Assembly: GCF_002093745.1 (NCBI RefSeq)
Contig: NZ_MTSB01000010.1
Span: 124,001 to 188,000, forward strand
DNA length: 64,000 nucleotides
Reading direction: 5' to 3'
From: Pseudomonas graminis
Lineage (GTDB): Bacteria > Pseudomonadota > Gammaproteobacteria > Pseudomonadales > Pseudomonadaceae
In this document: positions 43,576-52,569 of the stretch, piece by piece
Layout: every line of letters starts with the position of its first letter
How positions within the stretch are numbered: position 1 is the stretch's first letter
Position numbers and translations under genes: made by a program
The notes under the pieces: model-generated
The model's input: only the letters and a program-made list of their open reading frames with translations
What the model was told of the DNA's origin: nothing
The model's database searches: none

Positions 43576-45636
43576 TCAAAAATCCTTGCACAGCCGCAAG
43601 CCGTCATAGATCGCCGCATGGGTATTGCGTTGCGCCACACAGTCGCCGATACGAAACAGCAGGTAACCGTCACCGGGCTGGCTCAACGAAGGCTGTGGCT
43701 GAATGGCGAACAATGCGTCGATATCAATCTGACCCTTGTTGCGTGAGCCTTCCTTGAGCGCGTAATAAATCGCTTCGTCCGGGCGCACGCCGTTTTCCAC
43801 CACCACCTGATCCACCACACGTTCTTCCTTGGCGCCGGTGTATTCGTTTTCCAGTACGGCGACCAGCTTGTCGCCCTCGCGATAGACCTTTTCCAGCATC
43901 ATGTCGCCGGTCATGATTACTTCTTTGGGGTACATGCTGCGGTAGTAGGTCGGGAACGAGGTGCCGCCAATGGCGACACCCGGCTTGATGTCATCGGTAA
44001 CAATTTCGACCTGGCTGCCCTTGTCGGCCAGGAAGTCGGCCACCGACATGCCGGTGAACTCGCAGATGGTGTCGTAGACCAGCACGTTCTTGCCCGGCGC
44101 GACCTTGCCGTCCAGCACGTCCCAACTGCTGACCACCAGCCCCTCTGCCGCGCCCCAGTGTTCGTTCTGCTCCAGAAACGGATGACCGCCCACCGCCAGC
44201 ACCACGATGTCCGGGCGCAAGTCGAGGATGGTGGCCGCATCGGCCGCAGTGCCCAGCCGCAGATCGACGTTCAGGCGCGCCAGTTCCAGCTGGAACCAGC
44301 GCGTGATGCCGGCGATCTGGTCACGCTGCGGTGCCTTCGACGCGGTAGTGATCTGCCCGCCGATAAACGCCTTCTTTTCGAACAGCGTCACGTCGTGGCC
44401 TCGCTCGGCAGACACCCGCGCCGCTTCCATCCCGGCAGGGCCGGCACCGACCACCACCACCTTGCGTTTCGGCCCGGCGGATTTTTCGATGATGTGCGGC
44501 ACGCCCATGTATTCGCGGGACGTGGCGGCGTTCTGGATGCACAGCACATCCAGCCCTTGATACTGACGGTCGATGCAGTAGTTGGCGCCGACGCACTGTT
44601 TGATCTGATCGATCTGACCCATCTTGATCTTGGCGATCAGGTGCGGGTCGGCGATGTGTGCGCGGGTCATGCCGACCATGTCGACGTAGCCGCCTTCCAG
44701 AATCCGCGTTGCCTGGTTCGGGTCCTTGATGTTCTGCGCATGCAGGACCGGCGACTTGACCACTTCCTTGATGCCGGCCGCCAGATGCAGAAACGGCTCC
44801 GGTGGATAACTCATGTTCGGGATGACGTTGGCCAGGGTGTTGTGGGTGTCACAGCCCGAACCCACCACACCGAGGAAGTCGATCATGCCGGTGTCGTCGT
44901 AATACTTGGCAATCTGCTTCATGTCCTCGTGGCTCAGGCCGTCGGGATGAAACTCGTCACCGCAGATGCGCAGCCCCACACAAAAGTCAGGTCCGACTTC
45001 CTTGCGCACCGCCTTGATGACCTCCAGACCGAAGCGCATGCGGTTTTCGAAACTGCCGCCCCACTCATCGGTACGCTTGTTGACCCGCGGGCTCCAGAAC
45101 TGGTCGATCATGTGCTGATGCACCGCCGACAGCTCGACCCCGTCCAGCCCGCCGGCCTTGGCGCGCGCCGCCGCGCTGGCGTAGTTACCGATCACACGCC
45201 AGATTTCCTCTGGCTCGATGGTCTTGCAGGTCGCCCGGTGGACCGGTTCGCGAATGCCCGACGGCGACATCAGCGTCGGCCAGTGATCACCGTCCCAGCG
45301 CGAGCGTCGGCCCATGTGGGTAATCTGGATCATGATCTTGGCGCCGTGCTTGTGCATGGCGTCGGCGAGGTTCTGAAAGTGCGGGATAATCCGGTCGGTC
45401 GCCAGGTTGACCGACTTCCACCAGCCTTGCGGGCTGTCGATGGCCACACTGGACGAGCCGCCGCAGATGGCCAGACCGATGCCGCCCTTGGCCTTCTCTT
45501 CGTAATACTTCACGTAACGGTCAGTGGTCATGCCGCCGTCGGTGGCATACACCTCGGCGTGCGCGGTGCTGAGCACGCGGTTGCGGATCGTCAGTTTGCC
45601 AATCTGGATCGGCTGGAACATCGCTTCAAAAGCCAT
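43576..45636 (-). CDS. dgcA: Dimethylglycine demethylase flavoprotein subunit
   Basis: DgcA oxidatively demethylates dimethylglycine to sarcosine. The 686-residue product is an Old Yellow Enzyme-type FMN barrel (about 1-380; QITHMGRRSRWDGDH, SAVHQHMIDQFWSP, GLRICGDEFH) with a 4Fe-4S site in CVGANYCIDR... and a C-terminal FAD/NAD domain (VVVVGAGPAGMEAARV). It precedes dgcB and follows the DUF5943 gene by 15 bp, forming the minus-strand betaine-catabolism operon. Confidence 0.93.
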   Translation of the reverse strand: MAFEAMFQPIQIGKLTIRNRVLSTAHAEVYATDGGMTTDRYVKYYEEKAKGGIGLAICGGSSSVAIDSPQGWWKSVNLATDRIIPHFQNLADAMHKHGAKIMIQITHMGRRSRWDGDHWPTLMSPSGIREPVHRATCKTIEPEEIWRVIGNYASAAARAKAGGLDGVELSAVHQHMIDQFWSPRVNKRTDEWGGSFENRMRFGLEVIKAVRKEVGPDFCVGLRICGDEFHPDGLSHEDMKQIAKYYDDTGMIDFLGVVGSGCDTHNTLANVIPNMSYPPEPFLHLAAGIKEVVKSPVLHAQNIKDPNQATRILEGGYVDMVGMTRAHIADPHLIAKIKMGQIDQIKQCVGANYCIDRQYQGLDVLCIQNAATSREYMGVPHIIEKSAGPKRKVVVVGAGPAGMEAARVSAERGHDVTLFEKKAFIGGQITTASKAPQRDQIAGITRWFQLELARLNVDLRLGTAADAATILDLRPDIVVLAVGGHPFLEQNEHWGAAEGLVVSSWDVLDGKVAPGKNVLVYDTICEFTGMSVADFLADKGSQVEIVTDDIKPGVAIGGTSFPTYYRSMYPKEVIMTGDMMLEKVYREGDKLVAVLENEYTGAKEERVVDQVVVENGVRPDEAIYYALKEGSRNKGQIDIDALFAIQPQPSLSQPGDGYLLFRIGDCVAQRNTHAAIYDGLRLCKDF

Positions 45637-45651
45637 AACGCGATCCTCGAC

Positions 45652-46182
45652 TTACAGCGGCTTGACGACAAACAGTCCGTCGTCGTGACCTTCTTCGGAG
45701 CCGCCGTAAACCTGCTCGGCGACGGTACGGATCGAGCTGCCGCTGGCGGCGAGTATCTGGTCCATCGCACCGGCAAACCAGCCGGTGAACATGTAGTCGA
45801 CCTTGCGCCCGACCTTGCCGTAGACGTACACGAAGCAGGAATGCTCAAGCTTGATGCTGGCGGTGCCTTTTTCGATATCGATGTCCTGAATCTTGAACAG
45901 CCCCCACCCACGCTGGGACAGACGCTTCATGTAGTGTTCGAACACCGCAACGCCCTCCAGGCCGTGGCATTCGGCTTCTTTTTCACACCAGTGCCAAGCG
46001 GATTTGTAACCCGCCTTGTAGAGAATGTCGGCGTAGGCGTCAGCGCCCAGCACTTCCTCGATCCCCATGTGGTTGTTGACGAAAAAGTGCCGAGGCACGT
46101 AGAGCATCGGCAACGCATCGGAGGTCCAGACGCCAGTTTCGCTGTCGACTTCGATGGGCAGTTGCGGGGCGATTTTAGCCAT
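45652..46182 (-). CDS. DUF5943 protein of the betaine operon
   Basis: This 176-residue cytosolic protein is conserved next to dgcA in Pseudomonas and is assigned to DUF5943. It is an alpha/beta fold with HFFVNNHMGIEEVLG, WHWCEKEAECHGLEG and GWFAGAMDQIL, similar in outline to 4-vinyl reductase-type domains. The ATG at 46182 (MAKIAPQLPIEV) is used; an upstream extension is unlikely. It lies between the dipeptidase gene and dgcA in one operon, so a small role in dimethylglycine or formaldehyde handling is possible. Confidence 0.85.
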   Translation of the reverse strand: MAKIAPQLPIEVDSETGVWTSDALPMLYVPRHFFVNNHMGIEEVLGADAYADILYKAGYKSAWHWCEKEAECHGLEGVAVFEHYMKRLSQRGWGLFKIQDIDIEKGTASIKLEHSCFVYVYGKVGRKVDYMFTGWFAGAMDQILAASGSSIRTVAEQVYGGSEEGHDDGLFVVKPL

Positions 46183-46266
46183 GGGGGTCAAACTCCAGAT
46201 GATTCGGGTTACGCCCACCGCTGTCAGGGCTGCGGGCGTTCAATTCGATAAGGTAGGGCTGGCGGG

Positions 46267-47244
46267 CTACTCGCCCCAGACATCAGCCAGAACGTTGACC
46301 CAGTTCTCACCCATGATCTTGCGCACCACGCGCTCGGAATGGCCGCGCTTGAGCAAGGTTTCGGTCAGGTTGGGAAACTCGCCCACGGTACGGATACCCA
46401 GTGGGTTGATGATCTTGCCAAAGTTGGTCAGCCGGCGGGCGTAACCCTTGTCGTGGGTCAGGTATTCGAAGAAGTCCTGACCGTGGCCTTGGGTAAAATC
46501 GGTGCCGATACCGATGGCGTCTTCGCCGACGATGTTCATCACGTATTCGATGGCTTCGGCGTAGTCGTCGATGGTCGACTCGATGCCCTTGGCCAGAAAC
46601 GGCGCGAACATGGTCACACCCACGAAGCCGCCGTGATCGGCAATGAACTTCAGTTCTGCGTCGGATTTGTTGCGCGGGTGTTCTTTGAGGCCGGACGGCA
46701 GGCAGTGGGAATAGCAGACCGGCTTTTTCGATTCGAGAATGACTTCTTCCGAGGTTTTCGACCCCACGTGAGACAGGTCGCACATCACCCCGACACGGTT
46801 CATTTCAGTGACGATTTCACGCCCGAAACCCGACAGCCCGCCGTCGCGTTCGTAACAGCCGGTGCCGACCAGGTTCTGGGTGTTGTAGCACATCTGCACG
46901 ATGCCGACGCCGAGCTTCTTGAAGACCTCGACGTAACCGATCTGGTCTTCGTAGGCATGCGCGTTCTGAAAGCCGAACAGGATGCCGGTCTTGCCCAGCT
47001 CCTTGGCCTTGCGGATATCGGCGGTGGTCTGCACCGGCATGACCAGATCGCTGTTCTCGCGCATCAGTTTCTGGCTGGTGCAGATGCTGTTGATGGTGGC
47101 CTGAAAGCCTTCCCATACTGACACGGTGCAGTTGGCCATGGTCAGGCCGCCCTTGCGCATGTCTTCAAACAACTCGCGATTCCACTTGGCGATGATCAGC
47201 CCGTCAATAACGATGCTGTCGGCGTGCAGTTCGGCTGGGCTCAT
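46267..47244 (-). CDS. M19 membrane dipeptidase-type protein
   Basis: This 325-residue M19 (renal dipeptidase-like) metallo-enzyme is the first gene of the betaine operon. The N terminus has SIVIDGLIIAKWNRELFE, where family members usually have a HxD metal pair; here an IDG is seen instead. Later blocks CDLSHVGSKTSEEV, CYSHCLPSG and GIGTDFTQGHG hold metal-ligand residues. No signal peptide was seen, so it is probably cytosolic. Its operon partners suggest a role in choline/betaine derivatives and not general peptide turnover. Confidence 0.82.
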   Translation of the reverse strand: MSPAELHADSIVIDGLIIAKWNRELFEDMRKGGLTMANCTVSVWEGFQATINSICTSQKLMRENSDLVMPVQTTADIRKAKELGKTGILFGFQNAHAYEDQIGYVEVFKKLGVGIVQMCYNTQNLVGTGCYERDGGLSGFGREIVTEMNRVGVMCDLSHVGSKTSEEVILESKKPVCYSHCLPSGLKEHPRNKSDAELKFIADHGGFVGVTMFAPFLAKGIESTIDDYAEAIEYVMNIVGEDAIGIGTDFTQGHGQDFFEYLTHDKGYARRLTNFGKIINPLGIRTVGEFPNLTETLLKRGHSERVVRKIMGENWVNVLADVWGE

Positions 47245-47462
47245 CAGGCTGTCCCCTTTTTTGGTTCCGGCGCACCGAATCGGCTGTCGGCGCTAATGAG
47301 GTCAGCATATGCCGGAGGGTCCTCTGAACCGGGTGCAAAAACGACAGGGGGTTTGCCGAAAGCGTCAAGAGGCGACATCACTTCATCGGGGGCTGTCGTA
47401 AACCTGTTCATTGTCTCGCGCTTGAGACAGAATCAGGCGTATCAATGGATCGGAGCGACTCG

Positions 47463-47873
47463 ATGAAAACGTTTTTGCTGACCCTGGCCCTGACGGCGAC
47501 GGCTGTGACAGGCGTACAGGCGGCTCAGAACCCTGATGCCTCGCCGTGCGACGGTGTTGAAGACGACAAGCAGACGCGGGATTGCTCGTTTTATAGCCGC
47601 ACCACCGCTGAACAGTTGCTCAAGGAAAACTTCAACAACCTGCTCAAGCGCGTTCAATCCCAGTTTGTCGCCAACAAGACGCAGTTCAACGATTTTACGA
47701 GCAAACTCAAGACCGCTCAGCAAGCGTGGGAAAAGCTGCGTGACGCCGATTGCGCGGTTGAGGTATTCCCTTCTGCAGCAGGCAGCGAGGCGTTCACTAT
47801 CAGTGAAAACGACTGCATCGCGCGCATGAGCGACGAGCGTTCGGAGTACCTGGAGTCGATTGCGCAGGAATAA
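47463..47873 (+). CDS. LprI-type (DUF1311) small secreted protein
   Basis: This 136-residue protein has a signal peptide (MKTFLLTLALTATAVTGVQA) and a DUF1311/LprI-like helical domain with cysteine pairs (SPCDGVEDD, RDCSFYSR, WEKLRDADC, ENDCIARM). Mycobacterial LprI inhibits lysozyme; whether this one does is unknown. The ATG at 47463 lies in a spacer divergent from the dipeptidase gene. A shorter frame ahead of it adds residues without purpose. Confidence 0.8.
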   Translation: MKTFLLTLALTATAVTGVQAAQNPDASPCDGVEDDKQTRDCSFYSRTTAEQLLKENFNNLLKRVQSQFVANKTQFNDFTSKLKTAQQAWEKLRDADCAVEVFPSAAGSEAFTISENDCIARMSDERSEYLESIAQE

Positions 47874-47928
47874 CGGCTACGATGAGATAACCTGTTTCTT
47901 TATATGAACAAGCTCATCAGGTTTTCTC

Positions 47929-48348
47929 ATGATTATTTGCGGTGTAGAAATCAAAGGCAGTGAAGCCATCTTCGCCCTCGCCACCCGACAGGCCGGCGAT
48001 ACCGGGCATTTGCCGCTCGCCACGAAGAAGCTTGCGCTGGAGGACGATGACGAAGCCGGTAACGTCAAAGCCTTCGCCTCGCAGCTCGCCAGTTTCGTGC
48101 GCGAAAACGGCGTCAGCCATGTCGTCATCAAGAAACGCAGTAAAAAAGGTGAATTTGCGGGTGGCCCGACCACGTTCAAGATCGAAACCATCTTTCAGAT
48201 GATGTCCGATTGCGAAGTGCTGCTGATCTCGCCGCAGACCATCAACGCGCAGAACAAGAAACACAACTTCGCCCTGCCCGACACGCTGAACAAATATCAG
48301 CACGAAGCGTACAAGGCGGCGTGTGCGGGGCTGATGAAAAGCGTTTAA
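47929..48348 (+). CDS. DUF3010 family protein
   Basis: This 139-residue protein begins MIICGVEIKGSEAIFAL and matches the DUF3010 family of Gammaproteobacteria, function unknown. An RNase H-like fold start (CGVEIKGSEA) is plausible. It has basic SHVVIKKRSKKGEFAGGPTT in the middle and ends KYQHEAYKAACAGLM. It lies 55 bp after the LprI-type gene on the same strand, and a REP array begins 15 bp after its stop. Confidence 0.88.
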   Translation: MIICGVEIKGSEAIFALATRQAGDTGHLPLATKKLALEDDDEAGNVKAFASQLASFVRENGVSHVVIKKRSKKGEFAGGPTTFKIETIFQMMSDCEVLLISPQTINAQNKKHNFALPDTLNKYQHEAYKAACAGLMKSV

Positions 48349-48364
48349 ACACCCCAAGAGCGAA

Positions 48365-49210
48365 CGCAGAGCGTCGCAGGATAGCCGGGATTATCGTTCC
48401 GCACGCCCCAGCGCTTAGCGTTACACAAGTCTGCTTTTGATTCTGGCCGAAGGCCGTGGGAGCGAACTTGTTCGCGAAAGGGCTTGTAGAATCGCCGAAA
48501 ATGCATCGACTGAAACATTGTCTTCGCGAACAAGTTCGCTCCCACGCCGAGTCGGGATTATCGTTCCGCTCGCCCCAGCGCTTAGCGTTACACAAGTCTG
48601 CTTTTGATTCTGGCCGAAGGCCGTGGGAGCGAACTTGTTCGCGAAAGGGCTCGTATAATCGCCGAAAATGCATCGACTGAAACATCGTCTTCGCGAACAA
48701 GTTCGCTCCCACGCCGGATGCAGAGCGTCGCAGGATAGCCGGGATTATCGCTCCGCACGCCCCAGCCCTTAACGTTACACAAGCCTGCTTTTGATTCTGG
48801 CCAAAGGCCCTTGGAGCGAACTTGTTCGCTCCCACGCCGGACGCAGAGCATCGCAGGATAGCCGGGGTTATCGTTCCGCACGCCACAGCGCTTAGCGTTA
48901 CACAAGTCTGCTTTTGATTCTGGCCGAAGGCCGTGGGAGCGAACTTGTTCGCGAAAGGGCTCGTATAATCGCCGAAAATGCATCGACTGAAACATCGTCT
49001 TCGCGAACAAGTTCGCTCCCACGCCGGATGCAGAGCGTCGCAGGATAGCCGGATTATCGTTCCGCACGCCACAGCACTTAGCGTTACACAAGTCTGCTTT
49101 TGATTCTGGCCGAAGGCCGTGGGAGCGAACTTGTTCGCGAAAGGGCTCGTATAGTCGCCGAAAATGCATCGACTGAAACATCGTCTTCGCGAACAGTTTC
49201 GCTCCCACGC
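48365..49210. repeat. REP tandem array, five units
   Basis: Five units fill the 961-bp DUF3010-fba gap: about 48365-48545, 48546-48713, 48714-48835, 48836-49022 and 49023-49210. Each has a GACGC/GCGTC block, TTTTGATTCTGGCCGAAGGC, and an inverted REP pair with arms GGGAGCGAACTTGTTCGCGA and its complement around a roughly 45-bp centre holding GCATCGACTGAAAC. Unit 3 lost the centre and one REP, leaving the perfect palindrome GGAGCGAAC-TT-GTTCGCTCC (48813-48832). Confidence 0.9.
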
Positions 49211-49265
49211 CCTTCGGGCAGAAGCATGGAGACAATCTGCCACACAACCACGTCTAACCCGACAT

Positions 49266-49294
49266 AAAAAAACCCGCATTTCTGCGGGTTTTTT
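49266..49294. terminator. Terminator after fba
   Basis: AACCCGCA and TGCGGGTT form an 8-bp stem around TTTC, flanked by an A run and a T run, so it works as a Rho-independent terminator in both directions. It lies 16 bp after the fba stop. Confidence 0.9.
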
Positions 49295-49309
49295 CAATGC
49301 TCAGTCAAC

Positions 49310-50374
49310 TCAGTTGACCTTGGCATCCAGTTCGCCACGGGCGTAGCGTTCGAACATGGCGTCCAGAGAGATCGGTTTGATCTTCGAGGCGTTGCCAGCG
49401 GTGCCGAAGGCTTCGTAACGCGCGATGCACACGTCACGCATGGCCACAACCGTCTTGGCCAGGTACTTGCGCGGGTCAAACTCGCTTGGGTTCTTGGCCA
49501 TGAATTCGCGGATGGCACCGGTAGACGCCAGGCGCAGGTCAGTGTCGATGTTGACCTTGCGCACGCCGTGCTTGATGCCTTCAACGATTTCTTCGACCGG
49601 CACGCCGTAGGTTTCTTTGATGTCGCCGCCGAACTCGTTGATGATCTTCAGCCATTCCTGTGGGACCGACGAAGAACCGTGCATCACCAGGTGAGTGTTC
49701 GGGATGCGCTTGTGGATCTCTTTGATCCGCTCGATCGCCAGGATGTCACCGGTAGGCGGCTTGGTGAACTTGTAAGCGCCGTGGCTGGTGCCGATGGCGA
49801 TGGCCAGTGCGTCAACCTGGGTGCGCTTGACGAAGTCAGCCGCTTCTTCCGGGTCAGTCAGCATCTGGCTGTGATCCAGAACGCCTTCAGCGCCAACGCC
49901 GTCTTCTTCACCGGCCATACCGGTTTCCAGCGAACCCAGCACGCCCAGCTCACCTTCCACGGAAACGCCGCAAGCGTGAGCGAAGGCCACAACGCGGCGG
50001 GTCACGTCGACGTTGTAATCGTAATCAGCTGGCGACTTGCCATCTTCGCGCAGCGAGCCGTCCATCATCACCGAGCTGAAGCCCAATTGAATCGAGCGCT
50101 GGCAGATGTCCGGGCTGGTGCCGTGGTCCTGGTGCATGACCACCGGGATGTGCGGGAATTCTTCGATGGCCGCGAGGATCAAGTGACGCAGAAACGGAGC
50201 ACCGGCGTATTTGCGGGCACCCGCCGAAGCCTGAACGATCACCGGGGAGTCGGTCTTGTCGGCCGCTTCCATAATGGCGCGCATCTGTTCCAGGTTATTT
50301 ACGTTGAAAGCTGGAACGCCATAGCCGAATTCGGCTGCGTGGTCCAACATCTGGCGCATGCTGATAAGTGCCAT
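49310..50374 (-). CDS. fba: Class II fructose-bisphosphate aldolase
   Basis: This zinc aldolase interconverts fructose 1,6-bisphosphate with two triose phosphates. The 354-residue product begins [20 protein letters not shown]. Zinc and substrate ligands are in [24 protein letters not shown] and [10 protein letters not shown]. It belongs to the class IIB-like, plant-symbiont type. In Pseudomonas, which lack phosphofructokinase in the usual pathway, it acts mainly in gluconeogenesis. pgk, epd and tkt lie upstream on the same strand, with three tiny lipoprotein-like genes between. Confidence 0.96.
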   Translation of the reverse strand: MALISMRQMLDHAAEFGYGVPAFNVNNLEQMRAIMEAADKTDSPVIVQASAGARKYAGAPFLRHLILAAIEEFPHIPVVMHQDHGTSPDICQRSIQLGFSSVMMDGSLREDGKSPADYDYNVDVTRRVVAFAHACGVSVEGELGVLGSLETGMAGEEDGVGAEGVLDHSQMLTDPEEAADFVKRTQVDALAIAIGTSHGAYKFTKPPTGDILAIERIKEIHKRIPNTHLVMHGSSSVPQEWLKIINEFGGDIKETYGVPVEEIVEGIKHGVRKVNIDTDLRLASTGAIREFMAKNPSEFDPRKYLAKTVVAMRDVCIARYEAFGTAGNASKIKPISLDAMFERYARGELDAKVN

Positions 50375-50480
50375 TGTCTGTCTCTCTCCCGGTAGGGTCG
50401 TTATCGTGCAAGCCTGCCGTAGTGGCGGCTGCTATTCAAGTTATAAGCATCGGCCATGAAGGCCATGCGTGTGATCCGAG

Positions 50481-50807
50481 TTATCTGGCCTTGCAGCCGC
50501 GACCGATCAGATCGTTGGTAGCGTCCCAGTAGACCAGGCCTTCGCTACCCTTGTTGACGAATGCCAACACGTTGTTGCTGTAAAGCGTTCCGCTGGCAGC
50601 GCCGGGTTCAGCCTTGAGCCTGAAGACCTGATCGCTCTGATTCAGACGGACATCGACTTCCTTTTGTGACGAGTCGATGTAGCGCCAGTGAACCTCTGCG
50701 TTGCTGTCGCAAACCCAGCGATTCCATGGATCATTCTGCTGCGGGGTGCCCATGCTCGAACAACCGCCGAGCGCTGCCAAAGCCACAAGGGCAAACAAGC
50801 CTTTCAT
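50481..50807 (-). CDS. MliC-type lipoprotein (lysozyme inhibitor-like)
   Basis: This 108-residue lipoprotein has a signal peptide with lipobox LGGC (Cys near residue 15) and an MliC-like barrel: VCDSNAEVHWRYIDSS, VRLNQSDQVFRLK, GTLYSNNVLAFVNKG. MliC proteins block C-type lysozyme in the periplasm. The ATG at 50807 is preferred to a GTG immediately before it. It is the nearest of three tiny exported-protein genes between fba and pgk. Confidence 0.8.
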   Translation of the reverse strand: MKGLFALVALAALGGCSSMGTPQQNDPWNRWVCDSNAEVHWRYIDSSQKEVDVRLNQSDQVFRLKAEPGAASGTLYSNNVLAFVNKGSEGLVYWDATNDLIGRGCKAR

Positions 50808-50840
50808 CACGTCTCCTGCCTGCCCTGCCGAACCGGAATA

Positions 50841-51038
50841 TCAGGGGCAGTTCTGTTCCTGTTTACTGTCGTCGGCCGGTTCACCCGTAACGTGCGCCTC
50901 GACCCGTTGAGTATTCTCGGTCGTAGGCACATTCACAGGGGCCGGGCTGAATAGTTGGCATGTCTTGGCGTGCGAGCCAGAACCGGTACAGCCAGCCAGT
51001 GCAACAACGCTTATCAGCGCCAGGGCAGCGATCTTCAT
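50841..51038 (-). CDS. Small lipoprotein, unknown function
   Basis: This 65-residue product has a signal peptide and lipobox LAGC (MKIAALALISVVALAGC) and a short hydrophilic tail with PVNVPTTENTQRVEAH and two further Cys residues. The ATG at 51038 follows AAGGAG. No family was recognised. It lies 34 bp upstream of the MliC-type gene on the same strand. Confidence 0.65.
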   Translation of the reverse strand: MKIAALALISVVALAGCTGSGSHAKTCQLFSPAPVNVPTTENTQRVEAHVTGEPADDSKQEQNCP

Positions 51039-51124
51039 GGTGAAACTCCTTCCTCGGAAAAAACATCCACTCAATAAAGACCGCTGAAGCCCGTCAATGT
51101 TGCCAGGCAGGTTTCAGGCCCCCG

Positions 51125-51358
51125 CTACAGGCAACCAATGTTGCCTGTGGCTCTGGGCATGAATTCATACCGATCCCACACTTCCTGACCGCCACGCTTA
51201 TAGATCACCGGCACTGTCTCGGCCTGCCAGCCCGCCTGATAACAGCTCAACTGGAGCGGCTGGGTCGGGGAGTCACCCTCCACTTCTTCCGCCACTGGTT
51301 TGCCTGCGCAACCGGCCAGCAAACCTGCAACAAGAAACCACGGTAACGCCCTGACCAT
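51125..51358 (-). CDS. Small lipoprotein, unknown function
   Basis: This 77-residue product has a signal peptide and lipobox LAGC (LPWFLVAGLLAGCAG), then about 55 residues with SCYQAGWQAETVPVIYK and GNIGCL. The Cys pair after the lipobox may form a disulfide. An ATG at 51358 follows AAGGAG. It is 27 bp after pgk and may be cotranscribed. No family was recognised. Confidence 0.65.
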   Translation of the reverse strand: MVRALPWFLVAGLLAGCAGKPVAEEVEGDSPTQPLQLSCYQAGWQAETVPVIYKRGGQEVWDRYEFMPRATGNIGCL

Positions 51359-51385
51359 TGACCACTCCTTGTCCAAGGGCATTAT

Positions 51386-52549
51386 TCAGGCCTTGGCACG
51401 TTGTTCGAGCATTTCAACCGCAGGCAGAACCTTGCCTTCCACGAATTCGAGGAACGCGCCGCCACCGGTCGAGATATAGGAAATCTGTTCGGCCACACCG
51501 TACTTGTCGATAGCCGCCAGCGTGTCACCCCCACCGGCAATGGAGAACGCCTTGCTTTCGGCAATGGCCTTGGCCAGCGTCTTGGTGCCTTCGCCAAACT
51601 GGTCGAATTCAAACACGCCGACCGGACCGTTCCACAGGATAGTCCCCGAAGATTTCAACAATTCGGCAAAGTGCGCAGCCGTCTGCGGGCCGATGTCCAG
51701 AATCATGTCGTCATCAGCAACGTCGGCAATCAGTTTGACGGTCGCAGTGGCGCTTTCAGCGAATTCCTTGGCAACCACGACATCGGTCGGCAAAGGCACG
51801 CTGACCTTGGCGGCGATGGCGCGAGCGGTGTCGAGCAGATCAGGCTCGTACAGCGATTTGCCCACCTTGTGACCGGCCGCAGCCAGAAAGGTATTGGCAA
51901 TGCCGCCGCCGACAATCAACTGATCGCAGATCGCGCTCAGGCTGTTGAGTACGTCAAGCTTGGTGGACACCTTGGAGCCAGCCACGATGGCGGCCATCGG
52001 TTGTGCCGGCGCACCCAGAGCCTTGCCCAGCGCGTCCAGTTCGGCGGCCAGCAATGGGCCTGCCGCTGCCACCTTGGCGAACTTTGCCACGCCGTGGGTC
52101 GAACCCTCTGCGCGGTGAGCGGTGCCGAAAGCGTCCATCACGAACACATCGCACAGCGCCGCGTACTTTTGCGCCAGCTCGTCGGCGTTCTTTTTCTCGC
52201 CCTTGTTGAAGCGAACGTTCTCGAACAACACGACATCACCAGGCTTGACGTCAACGCCGTCCAGATAATCAGCCACCAGCGGAACGTCACGACCCAGTGC
52301 CTTGCTCAGGTAGTCAGCCACCGGTTTAAGGCTGTTTTCAGCAGAAAACTCACCCTCGGTCGGACGACCCAGGTGCGAGCAGACCATGACCGCAGCACCT
52401 TTTTCCAGGGCCAGCCTGATGGTCGGCAGCGATGCAAGGATACGTGCGTCACTGCTGACAACGCCGTCCTTGACCGGGACATTGAGGTCTTCGCGGATCA
52501 GTACACGTTTACCCTGCAGATCGAGGTCGGTCATCTTCAACACGGTCAT
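51386..52549 (-). CDS. pgk: Phosphoglycerate kinase
   Basis: Pgk interconverts 1,3-bisphosphoglycerate and 3-phosphoglycerate with ATP. The 387-residue product has [11 protein letters not shown], the [11 protein letters not shown] substrate block, [21 protein letters not shown] and the ATP loop [13 protein letters not shown]. Two in-frame ATGs occur; [14 protein letters not shown] at 52549 is the usual genus start and has AGGA before it. It follows epd by 20 bp. epd-pgk-fba is a common order. Confidence 0.97.
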   Translation of the reverse strand: MTVLKMTDLDLQGKRVLIREDLNVPVKDGVVSSDARILASLPTIRLALEKGAAVMVCSHLGRPTEGEFSAENSLKPVADYLSKALGRDVPLVADYLDGVDVKPGDVVLFENVRFNKGEKKNADELAQKYAALCDVFVMDAFGTAHRAEGSTHGVAKFAKVAAAGPLLAAELDALGKALGAPAQPMAAIVAGSKVSTKLDVLNSLSAICDQLIVGGGIANTFLAAAGHKVGKSLYEPDLLDTARAIAAKVSVPLPTDVVVAKEFAESATATVKLIADVADDDMILDIGPQTAAHFAELLKSSGTILWNGPVGVFEFDQFGEGTKTLAKAIAESKAFSIAGGGDTLAAIDKYGVAEQISYISTGGGAFLEFVEGKVLPAVEMLEQRAKA

Positions 52550-52569
52550 GAGCATTCCTGTTTTTACTG

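Noticed and set aside
44158..46251. Long open frame opposite dgcA on the plus strand (697 codons)
   Set aside because: It is antisense to dgcA and the DUF5943 gene, has no domain and no ribosome-binding site, and arises from high third-position GC.
48365..49210. Possible CRISPR array
   Set aside because: Units are 120-190 bp and contain inverted REP pairs; there are no short direct repeats with unique equal-length spacers and no cas genes.
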